Positions 10,765-22,962 of a DNA stretch of 64,000 nt are shown here, in pieces. Made by a program: the position numbers and the translations under genes. This DNA comes from Trochalopteron elliotii (Eukaryota > Chordata > Aves > Passeriformes > Leiothrichidae): NCBI GenBank assembly GCA_024734555.1, contig JANPWX010000010.1:2572777-2636776 (forward strand), read 5' to 3'. The notes below the pieces were generated by a model. The model had not been told where the DNA came from. It saw only the letters and a list, made by a program, of their open reading frames with translations, and did not search any database. Position 1 is the first letter of the stretch, and each line of letters begins with the position of its first letter.

Positions 10765-10916
10765 CATGGTGTGTGGTGGTTGCTTGGATTATGTTGGTTA
10801 TGTTTTAAAACTATGTAACTGATAAAAGTCTAACTGTTTAAAAAGGCCTGGTTTTTGCAATAAAGCAGCTCTTCTTTGCACCTGCCTGGGGACTCTGTGT
10901 GGCTCTGCTTTAACAG
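10765..10916 (+). mobile_element. LTR-like 3' portion
   Basis: The block has a TGTGTGGTGG start, an AATAAAG signal at 10859-10865 and about 50 bp of downstream sequence ending TTTAACA. This resembles U3-R-U5 spacing of a short avian LTR. No target duplication was found. Confidence 0.45.
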
Positions 10917-11490
10917 TTCTCCAGTCAAATACTAAACTGTTTGTCTACCACAGGGCAATTTTTTTTTTTTTCATATAAATTCCCACCACAGCAGTATTTA
11001 TACCATATTGATCCCAAGAAAAATTTGAAGATCTGCAATTGGGGCAGTTCCTAGAGAAACATGCATTGGACAGGTAAAGAATAGGCAGAGTCCTAGTGAC
11101 ACAAAGGCTATTCACCCTCTCGGCTCTTACCTGCTCAGCATAAAGAGAAAAGTACCATTGTTAACTGATTAATTTTACATGTAAGAGGCAGTCCCAGGAG
11201 TAGTAAATCAGCTAACAGGAATATTATCAACTAGGTCACAATTTTCCAGCCCAGTCCAATGCCACTTCCTTCCTGCCATGGAACAGATGAAGTGAGTGTG
11301 GTTTTGATGCCTTAAAAATCTAGAAATAAAACTACACACTTTCAAGATAATATAGGAAGCCATATAAAACTGATCTTTAATTGGAGGCTTCCAAGGGAAA
11401 GTATGGAAGAATGCCCACCTTCTGTGATATAGTGATATAGGGCTTTGACACTTCCATAAGCTTAGCTATTTAGAATAATTGAAAAGCATC
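10917..11490. other. Unrecognised stretch
   Basis: Nothing recognisable was seen. Confidence 0.5.
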
Positions 11491-11767
11491 CTCAGTTAGA
11501 AGCACAGGTAAAGAGATCCCCCCTCTTAGTTCCACCTCTTCTGGACCCCCCTTTCTTGCTACTAGCTCTACTTTGTTTATGAAAAAGTGTCTTGGAAGAG
11601 TGGCTCATTGTCGGTTCTCGGAAGAAGCAAGATTAGGATTGGGGCCTAGGAATGTGTTTTGTCTAATAGGAAAAAGACTGGAGTTATCTAGGAACTATAT
11701 AGTCTACAGAGCTATGAATATGTATAAAGAATATATAAAAGCAAAAATAATTTTGGCATCATTTTGA
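11491..11767 (+). repeat. LTR-like interspersed repeat, copy 1
   Basis: This block aligns by eye with 62715-62938 plus 63703-63767, where a CR1 has split the second copy. Shared landmarks are gttagaag, ttgtttatg, gcaagatta, aatgtgttttt, aactata, ctacagagctatgaata and ttttggcatca. No coding content was seen, and the class is unknown. Strand is arbitrary. Confidence 0.7.
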
Positions 11768-11919
11768 ATCCACACAGTCTGTCAAGCACTGTGAGTGCTC
11801 CTTACAAACAAGGAGGGTGAGCATATTCACAGTGTCACACATGTGCTTGTGTTCAGTCATACCTATTTTGTGACTCCCCGGATGAAAATAACCCTACGCA
11901 GCCAGTGGAATTGTCCACA

Positions 11920-12216
11920 TTGTAAATAAAGCCCTTAACGGTTTTGGCCATGGTGTCCATCCCTGAGGAATGCCACTAGTAATCCACTGCCAGCTGAACC
12001 TCGTACTGCCGATTGCCACCCTTCGAGCCCACCAGTCCACCCAAATTTCCACCTACCATATTGTCCACTTAATCCAGATCTCACCAATTTGGCAGCCAGA
12101 GTACTGCAGGAAATGATGTCAAAGAACTTGCTAAAGTTGAAGCATACAACACCCTCTGCTCTCCCTTTCATTGCACAGCCAGAGAAAACAGGTAGGCTGA
12201 TCAGGCGTGATAACAA
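11920..12216 (-). pseudogene. CR1 LINE reverse transcriptase fragment
   Basis: The minus strand encodes GRAEGVVCFNFSKFFDIIS, which matches the CR1 RT block normally reading VVYLDFSKAFDTVSH. It continues LAAKLVRSGLSGQYGRW and then, with a frame change, a remnant of the SGVPQGSVLGP motif near 11960-11935. The fragment is isolated, with neither 5' nor 3' CR1 ends next to it, so it is an old broken copy. Confidence 0.82.
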
Positions 12217-15200
12217 AATCCTTCTTTAAATAATCTTTTCTTCCTCTCTTCTTCCGGGGTGCAAACTAAACAGAGAAAAATAAATACCAGATGCGAATCT
12301 GCCCAATAAATGTGCATGCAATGCATTATTGCAGGTATGTATTACAGTCTCAAACTCAAACCCAGGGGGCTATTATAGAGAGAAGAAAGAATACTATCAT
12401 TGCTCAAAGAGAATTTCCAGTCAAGGACCAAGCCTTGAATGACTCAGACTTCCTTTCACCAGTATAATGCTATTTCTCTTGGGAATGATTGTGCAAAGTA
12501 TTGCATGCTAATAAAAGGTAGTTGTTTAAAAGTCACTTTTTGGTTTTGTTTAGCTGAGGCTAATAGCCTTAGAAGAAAAAGCCACATTTCCACTCAATAT
12601 TACAATCCAAGGTAAAGTTTTACACATTTTTGCATACCTATGCAACAAACATTGATTGTTAGGCAACAGAAACTTGTATTTTAGAGACTTCAGGCTTATG
12701 TTTCAGGTAGAAATGCTTGTCCAAGTTTTCCAAAACAATCCTCAGCTATCTTTCACACCAACAAGCAGTGTTTCAAAGAACAGATTTTTTTATCCATATG
12801 ATAGATGTGTTCTGCCCTCTGATGAGAACAAATCAATACCATTGCTAATCAATTATGATCTCCAGGGTACAGGTACTGATTTCTTTCTGCAGAGTTTTTT
12901 GATTTTTGGCTTCATTGGCTTTGAGGGAACAGAGCAGCTACATGAATACTGAAAATCCATTTAGTTGGAAAATTCATTATAAGACAGTAATAAGAACAAA
13001 GTTATTTCCTTCTTCTCTCCCATCTCAATCAAAAAAAACAGCCAAAATTCAGCAAACATTTTCAAGAAAATTAAATTATATCATTTCAGATCATTTTTCT
13101 CTATAAATCATCTTGGACCTCAACAGATGTGGACATGAAAATCTTTCTGAATTTTCTTGGACAATAAAGTACTGCAAAGAAATTTTGTGCCAAATTTCAG
13201 CAGATATGTTTCAGTTTTGTCCAGATCACTCTTTATACACACTAGTTTGGCTAAGTCATCATGTATGATTCTACCTTAAAAGTTTCATAGAGTTCCTGTT
13301 GCCAGAGCTTGGGAGATACATCACAGTCATCTCCCAGGATAGATGGATAGTGAGCTGAATCTGCTCAGAAGTGCTAACTCATCTATGCACAAGTAAAACA
13401 AGGCCAAACTTCAGCCTCTTCTAAACATTGAGATGTCTTGGTGTATCCCAGTTCTCTGCCATGCAGCCTGGACAGGCACAGCACTGGCATCCACATAATG
13501 TAACCACCAGCCAGAGGACGCTTTGGTTTTAAACTTTTCTTGGAGATTTTAAATCTTCCTCTCTGCCTGAGCTGCAGCAAGGACTGGTAGACATAGTCTG
13601 GCAGATGTCTGCCAGCTCAGGCTCCTCCAGTGTACAGGACAAATGCAACAGTGATACTGCACACAACTTCCCATTCTCCTCTTAAGCACAGCAATGTCAC
13701 TGGAACGCTTGCAGAGCTGAATCCAGATGTTTTGGCAAAATCCCTTTGCCAAATGTAGACAACCTCATCGGGCAACCTGCTGGAGGGGTTTCTGCACTGG
13801 TTTGAGTGGGAACTAGGTTGAAACCCTTTTAGTTTTGAAAAAGAGTAAGGTTCAAGTGCTATGATATGATAAGGGAGAAATGACCAATCAGTTCATCAGT
13901 TTTCCTTACAAAGTTTTGGACATTCAGTTTGTAAAATCATAGCCTAAAAGTACACATCAAGCAAGTTCAGTTCCTCTGTAGAGATAACTGAAGCAGTAGG
14001 ACATACAGGACATACTTTTCCAGAGTTATGCCTGAAATCAAGCACTTACTAGTCTGTTGCAGTAGGGAGAAATACGAAAGATTATTGACTACCAACAAAG
14101 ACTAGAAGCAACCACTGTGAGAACAGTGCAGGTGGTTTATAAGGGTTTATCAAGTAATGCTGCCTTATGTAAAAATGTCCTCCTCTGTCCTCCAACATCA
14201 ACAGGAAACTGGTATGTCCTTCTGCATGGCTTGAAGGACTAGTTTTGTAGTACTATCCTGTGCTGCTGCTTTTAGATTTAAATCACATGCAAAGCTGAGT
14301 GTTGATGGCTGTGTCTATCTGTGGAGTGGCAATAGATCCTTGTCAGCAGGGAGACAAGGGCTAGGACTTTCCTGCCAGCAGGAGTCACTAACATCAACAA
14401 TCAAGAAGCAGGAACGATGAAGAAAGCCTGATAAGCAAAGACTTTAATAGCAAGACGAAGAAATAAGCCATACATATAGAGCTCCTTCGAAGACCTGGAA
14501 GTGAGTGGAAGTGAGGAAAACATGACATTACGCAGGATTTATCTGAGGGTAGGGACCCAATGAGCAATGAGAACTAGAAACGTTACCATATATGGAGTAT
14601 GTTACCAACCAATCATAATCCAGAATTCAGAACATTGGCTTATAAGAAATTGCTTTGTTAGCATATCTATACCCATAGTCCTGTTCTTGTTGCCCTAAGC
14701 CAACTAGATGTTTCCTTTCTTAGCATCCCCCTTCCCAAGGCCTTAAGTTGATGCCCTTGTTAACAATGAAATGATCACTCACAATCTAGCTCACTATCTA
14801 TCCCAACCAATTGAACTCCCACTGCTGAGTGCTCTCTGAGGATCAGGAGAATTTTCTTTTCAGTTCATAGGTTCATTTCATTCCAGAACAGGAAGCTGTT
14901 CTACTTACATCTTTAATACAATACCAGCATGATAAGAAGGACAGTTTTCTAGCTGCAAGTGGGAAAGTTCAGAGAGCACCACTTTTCCTGAATGGCTTTT
15001 ATGGCTCATACACCAAACAGCCCTGCACAGAGATGCTGGAGATGGTTCAGACCTTCAAACTGTAAAATTGTGTTAACTTAGACAAGTCTCATATTTTATT
15101 ACTACAGATAAAACATACAGTTTAATTAAACATGCTTCAGTTAACTCTCAGCTTTATTTTAATACAACCTACCCATGTAACTATTGTAACATTGAGCAAA

Positions 15201-16365
15201 GAATTAATAGCTTTCAAGTCTTAAAACACCTTGGAGTGATGTAGTTTTCTCAAATTATAACAACTCCAATTTTGAGCTCTGTTTCTGTTCACATCATCAC
15301 ATTCAATCCTTCATGTTCTATGCTCTTCCTCACTTGTCTCTACAGTTTATGTTAAACTCTCTAAAAGATCTCTTAATAGGGATGATTTCTGTATAATAAA
15401 TGGAAGTGAATTTCAACCTGTATGCTTCCAAACTCAAGGCTGGATTTTAAATAGGGAAGACACAATATTTAAAAGAACACACATAAAGTGTTACAATCAG
15501 AACATTAAGAGCAATGAAGCCAATGAAAGTAAATTTTGGTCTGTTTTTACATAGGCGCACATTTAAAAATCAAAATAATTGAGTCACAGGACATTATTTT
15601 GCTATGTGTAACTAGATGCATCAAGGATTCATCTTTTACCTTGGAACCCAATGAATTTTTTTTGTAATCAACAAAGTTGGAGTAGGGTGCTTTTCATCCT
15701 GATGCTGATATGACTTATCAACAAGGTCATTTAAATGGTCAATGATTATTTAACAAGGTCAAGAGACTTGATCTTCACCTGGGATAAAAAAGAAGAAAAT
15801 TTAAATGCTACAGTTGTTTTGAATTAAATTGATTAAGTGACCCATCCAAGACATTATCCCAAGTAGCTGTACTATTACCCATCTACCATACATTGAAAGT
15901 ACTTTTCCTGAAAACAAGAAGCATAGACTTCCTTTCCCCAGACATTGCTTTTCTTGGATAAGGAAGTATTAGACTATCCTCTTTCCAGATCCTCATTCTT
16001 CAGCTTTTTGTCTTCAAAAAACCAATATTTAAACTACAATAAATAATACTGGAGGCGGGAGGGCAGTTTCAAGTAAGCAAGTTAGTCCAAATTACTGGTT
16101 TATAGCTTTTTTGCCTGTGGAATAATGCTGATTGACTCAAAGGACAGCTCATCAAATATTTTTCTCATCAGCAGTCCCTCAGACTTCCAGTTAATGAAGA
16201 AGTTTAATTAAGTTTATCAGAATCAGACATTACAGTTTACATGATGAGAAAGATTACTGCATTAATGAAAACATTTTAATTGGCATTTGACAGATATTAA
16301 AGGAAACTCATACCAAGGCTGTTATTCTATCCTGCAGAAGGATTGGACCAGTCATCAAATTGTCT
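12217..16365. other. Long unrecognised AT-rich stretch
   Basis: I saw no gene, CR1 or clear ERV coding. A segment around 14400-14830 has weak LTR character (minus-strand ATTAAAG near 14445), but no ends or duplications could be set. The rest holds nothing I can name. Confidence 0.5.
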
Positions 16366-16371
16366 GACATC

Positions 16372-16690
16372 TATTATGTAACGGTCATGGGTTGGAGACA
16401 GAAGCATAACACAGAACACACCAAGGGTCATCAGCATTTATTGTTCATATCCTTGTTATATAGTAGGTTAAAACTCCTGGGTTTAGACAACTGATTGGTC
16501 TGAGTCTTAGCCCTGCCCAGCTCCTTTAGCAGTGATATATCTTCTCTTTGAACTGACCATGATTGGCTGAAGTGTCTATATGAGTTCCATTGTTCACTTA
16601 GGAGACTTGTTTCCAGAACGAGCCAGGTTAGCTGAATTGCATTTTTTATGACCAGATTTACCTTGTCTAGCTAAAAGACAAGCTGTGACA
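16372..16690 (-). mobile_element. Probable solo LTR
   Basis: On the minus strand it starts TGTCACAG at 16690, has AATAAATGC near 16438 and ends GTTACA at 16377. The hexamer gacatc occurs just outside both ends (16366-16371 and 16691-16696). The left copy leaves five extra bases (tatta) beyond the canonical CA end, so either the end is unusual or the match is chance. Confidence 0.6.
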
Positions 16691-16696
16691 GACATC

Positions 16697-17659
16697 AGTA
16701 TGACAGCAATAAAAAGCTATATGTTTAAAAGACAGGAACTCATCTTTTCTTAACAATTACTTGGAAGGCACATCAAAATTTTTTCCCCATCAAAATAAGT
16801 GGCCAATTTTGAAAGTCATGTCCAGAACAATAAAAAAAAAAATTTAAACCCTCAAATTTTTGTCACAAGCAAAACAAAACAAAACAACAAAAAAACAAAA
16901 CCAAAAAACCCCACAAAAACCAAAAACAAAACCAAAAAAGTTTCCACTGAATTTTGGTTAGTGAAAAAATTCTAAAACAAAACCTGGTTTCTTTCAGTAC
17001 TTTATTTGTGTTTAATTTCAAACTTGTGTAAACAGCTTTTATTGATTTACTTTCCCTTTGTTGTGCCTTACAAACCAACCATCCACATCCATGGACAGGT
17101 ACACAATCATAGTATTGGATAAAATCAGTGTTTTTCTTGCCTTCTGCTGCCATTTCCCACCAGGCCTTCCTGATTCATCACTTTCCTAGGTGATGTGGGA
17201 ATTAAAACTGGCTGGGATGAAGGGCAGATACAGATTTTTCCACCCAAACAGTAAACAAATTGTTAGAATGATCCCAAAGAAGAAAAGAAATCCATATGAG
17301 ATGCAATTTTTCTACTCCCTCAGTGTTTCACAACAACATTTTTATCCAGTTCAGTCCTAGCATGTGTATATCTAGAAATAAACTCAGTTCCTAGAGGCCA
17401 CCTATCCTCAAGAGCTTCAGTTTTATTTTCAAGAGGTAGTAAGACAAAATACCTAGGGACAGGAAGAACTTGCAATGATCACAACCACTTTAATGAAAAC
17501 AAATATTTTACACTGTGTTTAAATGGGCTGAAAGAATTTTTACTCCTCAATTTGGCTTAGGCTTTTGTTCAAGTATCAATAATATTCTAAAGTTATTCAG
17601 TTTTAGCACAATTTAGCAGTTTAGGTTCTTATAACTGCATTTTGAAAATGAAAGACACA
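16697..17659. other. Unrecognised stretch with CAAAA-rich run
   Basis: An A-rich low-complexity run (CAAAA-type) lies at 16867-16940. Nothing else was recognised. Confidence 0.5.
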
Positions 17660-17665
17660 TTTATG

Positions 17666-18110
17666 TGCAGTGACGCGAGTTTCAGGTTTTTATATTTGTA
17701 TCAGTATTTGTTATAAGTCTGTACTTGGTATGTTCCTTCCACCCCCCCCCCCATTCCTACCCCTGTGGTTCCTCTTGATGTAACCCCTCCCCCTTCCATT
17801 CCCCATTGGGTCAGTGTTTCCCCGCCCAGCCCCCAAGCTCGGAAAAGGGGACACACCACGCCCACTCTCCCTCTCTCTCTCCACTCTCTCACTATGCTTC
17901 CCCCATGCTGAGAAGGGGTTGTGGCAAAACCCCTTCCACATGGCTGCACTGAATAAACATCCTTCCTAACCTGAGAGAGCATGATTCCTTCATCCAAGCC
18001 TGAACCACGCAGCAGCTGCTGAGCTGACGAACCCACACGAGATGTTTCTGTGGTCTGGAGGGATTCACTGCTAGCTGGTAGCAGCCCCCACCACGAGAGA
18101 AACCTCAACA
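17666..18110 (+). mobile_element. Solo LTR, 6-bp TSD
   Basis: The block begins TGCAGTGACG and ends CCTCAACA. It is flanked by perfect 6-bp duplications, tttatg at 17660-17665 and at 18111-18116. It has AATAAACATCC at about 17952, C-rich U3 tracts, and aligns in its first ~100 bp with the LTR starting at 59991 (shared cues: tctgtacttggtatg and a CCCCC run). Orientation is plus from the polyadenylation signal. The 6-bp duplication points to a class II type integrase. Confidence 0.88.
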
Positions 18111-18243
18111 TTTATGTTTCACATATGTAGAGAAGGACTAACACTGAAGTCTTCTCCAAATCTTGCTTCTAGAATATGGCCAAACTTATTTTGGGTGCCT
18201 GGTGTACATGGCCTGTGTCCATCCTTGTTACAAGTACATATTA

Positions 18244-18307
18244 TATTACATTACATTACATTACATTACATTACATTACATTACATTACATTACATTACA
18301 TTACATT
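18244..18307. repeat. (TTACA)n pentanucleotide microsatellite
   Basis: About twelve tandem TTACA units with slight decay at both ends. Confidence 0.95.
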
Positions 18308-18347
18308 ATATTATTGGTTTTTTGCAAATACTAAAATGAATGCTATA

Positions 18348-18940
18348 TGTATAATGTTGGAAAACTTTGCTGTATGAATATAGGGGTTTTTTTATTTTTG
18401 CTATTAGCAAAACTTAGTAGTGTGATAAATACGTATTTCTTGGGCTATAGCATGGTATTAAAATGGAGACTATGTGATGCTAGGATGCTTTTGTTCATGT
18501 AGCTAACTCAGAGAATGGTAAAGATAATCAGGAAATTCCTCACATTCTTGGATTATCCTATCTGAAAGAAGGTGGCAGTGATGGACACCAGAGCCCCAGG
18601 GGAGGAATTTATTGACCCTCTGTTATCAGGGAGTGTCGGGATGCCAGGATGTAGCCACAAGGAGACATAAAATGTGGAGTTGATCTGCTGGATGGAGTGC
18701 GGGCAGGTCGGAGGTTGAAACCAAGCAAAAGAATATCTAAACTCAAAGGGATATTTGAATAATGCATGGGGGTCTATGAATATGTAACAGGCTGGTGCAC
18801 TTAAAGAGTGTTTCTTAGTTGGTAGGTGTGTTTTTGGCTGAATGCCAAGCATCGGCCATAACCCTTTGCTTTCTGTCTCTTATTGTCTTTTTATTAAACT
18901 TCTAAAAATTTTACTAGAAAAGCAAACTTCATTTTTCACA
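18348..18940 (+). mobile_element. Solo LTR, related to the class I provirus LTR
   Basis: It aligns with the LTRs at 20968-21521 and 51348-51895. Shared features are a TGT start before a GTTGG motif, a TGCTATTAG(C/T)AA block, ggctgaatgccaag, ttattgtctt and ttctattaaac-type signals, and a TTTTTCACA end. It is the most divergent of the three. No target duplication was found (left ctata, right gacct), so one end may be altered. Confidence 0.8.
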
Positions 18941-20158
18941 GACCTTATTTATGCAACACCTGCCTGGCATTTTTAGTTTGTTTTGAGAAGAACAGACTAA
19001 ATCCTATTTCTTTTGGGACAGAACTGAATCAGCAAGAGAGGGACTGTATTTTCTGAAAGCTATAGCATAAAATTCACAAAGTACTGCATAAAAAAATTAT
19101 CCTGACCTCAACAGCTCTGTATTTGCCATATAAGTGTTTTTGCTTTTTTCTATTTTCATCTTCCTCCATTCTCTTATACAAAGAAGAGCAACCAGGATGC
19201 TGCTTGAAGGCAACCATTTTCATAAAGATTTCCCAGAAGTCTGACATTTGTAGAAGCCCTAACAAGGTCATATTCAAAGAACCTTACCTCTCTCTGCCAT
19301 CCTTTTTAGATACATATTAGGCATTTCATAGCATGAACAGACAGACCATGAGCAAGGTATTTTAAAACTTACACTAAAAAATGTCCAAGAATCTAAGACC
19401 TTCCTAGCAACATCTCGCTTTTCTCTTTGGCTGTGCAAAAGCTAGTTTTATTTTCAGTAGGACAATAGGAGCAGCAAAAAGTTGCATGCACACATAAAGA
19501 AAATTTAAGAACTTTAAAGAACTTTATTTTTTTTTAATGGGAATTAAAGTCTTCCATGGTACATTTAATTTCATTCAAAGTATGCCTCTTGACTCTCTTG
19601 GAATCCCTAGACATCCAGGCTTGTTACCACTGACACTGTATTACCCAGAAGCACAGGGTCAGATCATTCAGAGAGAAATTTGTGGCACTGGAGGAAAGGG
19701 CAACACTACTATTCCCCTTAGGTCAGTGGATTTAGATCCTTTTTCCATTTCTACCCTTCCCTCCTCCTACCCACCCTGAGCAAAGTATTTTGATTTGACT
19801 GTAATACACAGCTCATGTGAGGTAACAAAAGACCTGGATTTCACCAAATATATTCTCCTCTGGAAAATACTATGCATCTCCTGAAGAAAGTGCCCAATAG
19901 GGCCCTCCAAAAATACTAAATGCCCTGATTTTGTGGCTACATTGCAGCTCAAGGATCAGGACATAACAAATCCAGCATATGCCTCGGTTTGTGTTTCCGG
20001 TATTGGCTAAAATAATAAAAAAAAAACCAAACAAAAACCAGGTATGGTGGCTGTGTGGCAGCCAGTGTAAATGGGCTGATTTATCCAGGCTTAGACTCTT
20101 GCTGGGGGAAATAGTGATCTCCTGTCCGGAGTGGGTATAAGGACTTTTATAGCACAAG
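18941..20158. other. Unrecognised stretch
   Basis: No gene or repeat family was recognised between the solo LTR and the GC-rich block before the class I provirus. Confidence 0.5.
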
Positions 20159-20967
20159 TCATCCTCTTACATGAACTGCACACTTTTAAGGAGGGTCTCA
20201 ACATTTTCGCTGTGGAACTCTGATTCAGACAGGAATTTTGGCTGTTGGGCTGTCACCATTTATGAACATCCTTTTCCAGGGCACTCCCAACCAATTAGGC
20301 ACTGGCAGGGGTGGCCATCCTTCTTGGATGGGATATGGGACTTGGAGAGGGACCAATCAGATTTTTATTTATGCCTCGACATATGTTATACACAAAGTGA
20401 AAAACTACTACCGGGACAGTACATGTGCTGGGAGCCCTGCCCCCAGGGAGACATTGCCTAGCAGCTGATCAGAGGAGAGAATGCTTCCACAACTGGGCTG
20501 CAAGTGACCCCCTGCCTCCTGCTGGTGGGGCCAATCTCTGGATGTCCGGGAAAAAATTCCCAGGAAATTGGGCTATGGGAGGAGCCTTGGCAGATAAAAG
20601 CAACTAACAAGGCCACAACCTCAGCCTTTTTCCTTTGGGTTTCTCAGAGGGGTCGGAGGCTTGCCCAGAAAGTGAGCTTGGCCCCCTTCTCTCCATCTCC
20701 TTTCTTTTCTTCCCTGCGGTCATGCTTCTTCCCTGGCTGTCTGCCCTGCTTCACTGATTCCCTGGGGCAGCTCGACACCACGGCAAGCAACGCTCCACTG
20801 TTTCCCCAATGGAGTGGCTGGACCCACCGTGCCTTGACCCTGACAATCTGCAACTGCTCCATGAGTGCGCCCATAGCCACAGCAACCTGTTCTTTGGCAC
20901 CGAGAGAGACATGCAGCCTGCTGCTATTTGGAAATTGTGCCCAGCCTGCCATGGGAGCTGTTATAAA
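20159..20967. other. GC-richer block upstream of the class I provirus, possibly LTR-derived
   Basis: Composition changes sharply to GC- and CT-rich sequence with a TATA-like agataaaagc at about 20590. Overlapping frames of up to 177 codons have no recognisable domains. It may be an unrelated LTR into or beside which the provirus inserted. Both edges are undefined. Confidence 0.3.
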
Positions 20968-21521
20968 TGTACATTATAAAGTTGGCTTTTCGCAAGATGT
21001 GTGCTATATGACTAACAACGTTGTAGTAAGGATATAAGGTTTTATTTCTGCTATTAGTAAAGAAAATTAGGCATAGTGCTAGTAGTTGATATAGTATATT
21101 TAAACTGTCTGTTTGGTTGGGATAACATCCAGTGAACGTGAAAAGAAGACCCTGCTATTGATATACCAACTATCAGCATCTACCACTTGAAGAAAGTATG
21201 GACCAAGGCCCAACCTGGAGGTAATAATGAAGACACAGCCAAGAAACATGCACGCTCTAAAAAGGCGGACCCGAGGAGGGACCGTGCAAAACAGTTCCAG
21301 GAATATGGAAACTAGTTTATGGAAAAATATGAATATTCAACAGACCGATGCAATAGAAAGGGTATTTAAAGACTGTCTCTAAAGCAGCAAGGTGTGGACT
21401 TGGCTGAATGCCAAGTCACTTGGCTGGCTCTACTTTGCTTTTTTCCTATCTCCTAATTGTCTTACTTTCTATTAAACCTATTTCTTAAAATTTACATAGA
21501 AAGTGATCCTCCTTTTTCACA
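20968..21521 (+). mobile_element. 5' LTR of the class I provirus
   Basis: The start is set by alignment with the duplication-bounded LTR at 51348-51895. Both begin TGT shortly before aagttggc and end TTTTTCACA. The two share long identical runs through gcggacccgaggaggg and accgtgcaaaacagttcc. A ttctattaaac-type signal lies at about 21469. The primer site follows three bases after the end. Confidence 0.88.
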
Positions 21522-21524
21522 ATT

Positions 21525-21542
21525 TGGGGGCTCTTGCTGGGA
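21525..21542 (+). promoter_or_regulatory. Primer binding site, tRNA-Pro-like but divergent
   Basis: TGGGGGCTCTTGCTGGGA lies three bases after the LTR. The first nine bases equal the tRNA-Pro primer site of murine gammaretroviruses (TGGGGGCTCGTCCGGGAT); the rest diverges, so the primer tRNA is not certain. Confidence 0.65.
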
Positions 21543-21959
21543 TATACCTCATCCCTGAAACCCCAGGAAATCCAGAGCAAGGGAGGCATCCCACCTGGGT
21601 TTTTGGAGGCCCAAAACTTTGTTTTTCCTGGTGAGAATTGGGGATTGCAGGTAAAACACCTGAAGAGACAAGAAAGGAGATAGAAAAAGCAATACAAAAA
21701 AGGGAAAAGGCTCCCTAAAACTGCAGTATTTTTTGCTCCGTAAAAAAAACCTTGTGCACAAATAACCTAAGAAAGAAAAAGGATTGTAAGTATTTCTTAG
21801 GGGAGCGGGTTAAAGAGGGTCTGTGTGGTGTGTGAATGAGACACTGGCTGGAGACCCAGATTGGTGACACAAGTGTGGTAACTTCCTAAGCTGCAGTTTC
21901 GTTCTCTCGCGAGAGGAACAGCCAGTACGGAGGCGAAGTGAAAGATATAAAAGAGTGAA

Positions 21960-22300
21960 AGTGACCCCTGGGTGGCTGGGACAGGGTCCCAGGGGACAGA
22001 GTCCCAGGGAAAAAGGGGTTGTAAAAAACCCCGGGTGGCTGGGACAGTCCTAGGGAGGGGTTGGATCCCTCAGGGAGGGAGCCGATAGTTCTCCTATAAA
22101 TTCCACTGGGAAAGCGGGATACTGGGGGGGGAAAGGTTTGAACCCCCTGGTCTGGGATGGGGTCCCAGGAACAGGGGTTGGACCCCTTACAGGTCTGGTC
22201 TGGGACAGGAGTCCCAAAAGAAAGGGGTTGGACCCCTTAAAGGAAGGGAGCAAAGGTTTTCCTGGCAAAAAAACCCACAAACACTGGGAAAACGGGATAA
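21960..22300 (+). repeat. Imperfect tandem duplication in the proviral leader
   Basis: The untranslated leader contains repeated modules: gggacag...gtccc stems, ggggttgga(c/t)cc three times, and two similar blocks ending gggaaa(g/a)cgggata at about 22105 and 22295. The spacing suggests a unit of about 170-190 bp. In retroviruses the leader carries packaging and dimerisation stem-loops, but a role here is inference. Confidence 0.6.
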
Positions 22301-22777
22301 TGTTGCGAGGTTGAGAGTCAAGTAAAGGATCCGCTAGCATCTAGACATGCTGCTGAGTTAAAAGTTACATAAGAACCAAGAGCATCTTGAAGGTTTTGGC
22401 CAAACATTTTAGATTTTTACAATATCCACGGATGAATATTAACAACTGATCTAAAAGAAAAAAGTGCCTTATTTTTGCGTTGTCTTATGAAAGAGGGTGA
22501 ATGAGGAAGGCATATTGAATTGAGTAAGGGTGAATGAATGAATATAAGAATACCAATCTTTTAATGTTGTTTTTATGTAAGTGAAAGTATGTGTAACTGA
22601 GAGGTGTACTTATTGTAGAGTTTATTTGTGTTAAAGAAGTGAATTGTTGAAGTGTTAAAAAAAAAAGAAAAAAAATTTTTGGAAGAAGGTGCATGGTATT
22701 GTGCTATTGAGATAAAGAGTTTTCTGTGCCTTGGCAGAGGGGGAAAGGGGAGAAGGTGGTGTTCAGGCTGTTAGGGA

Positions 22778-22875
22778 AAGAAACCCCCCCCCCCCCCCCC
22801 AAAAAAAAAACAACCCAAAAAAAACCAAAAAAAACCCCAAAAAAACCCACACACACACAAAAAAAAAACCCCAAA
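22778..22875. repeat. Poly-C / A-rich low-complexity run
   Basis: A run of about 18 Cs is followed by A-rich sequence with CC and CA interruptions, inside the proviral leader. Confidence 0.9.
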
Positions 22876-22962
22876 CCAACCAGAGACCAAGCAATAAAAT
22901 CCTGAAAATAGGACAGAAAATCAGTAAAAATCAGAGTTCAGGAAAAAAAAGGGAAAAAAGAG

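Noticed and set aside
18244..18307. Regularly spaced repeats resembling an array
   Set aside because: A plain TTACA microsatellite with no spacers; not a CRISPR array.
20504..21037. A 177-codon plus-strand frame ending inside the class I LTR
   Set aside because: No recognisable domain, and it crosses the LTR boundary at 20968, so it is unlikely to be an old gene.
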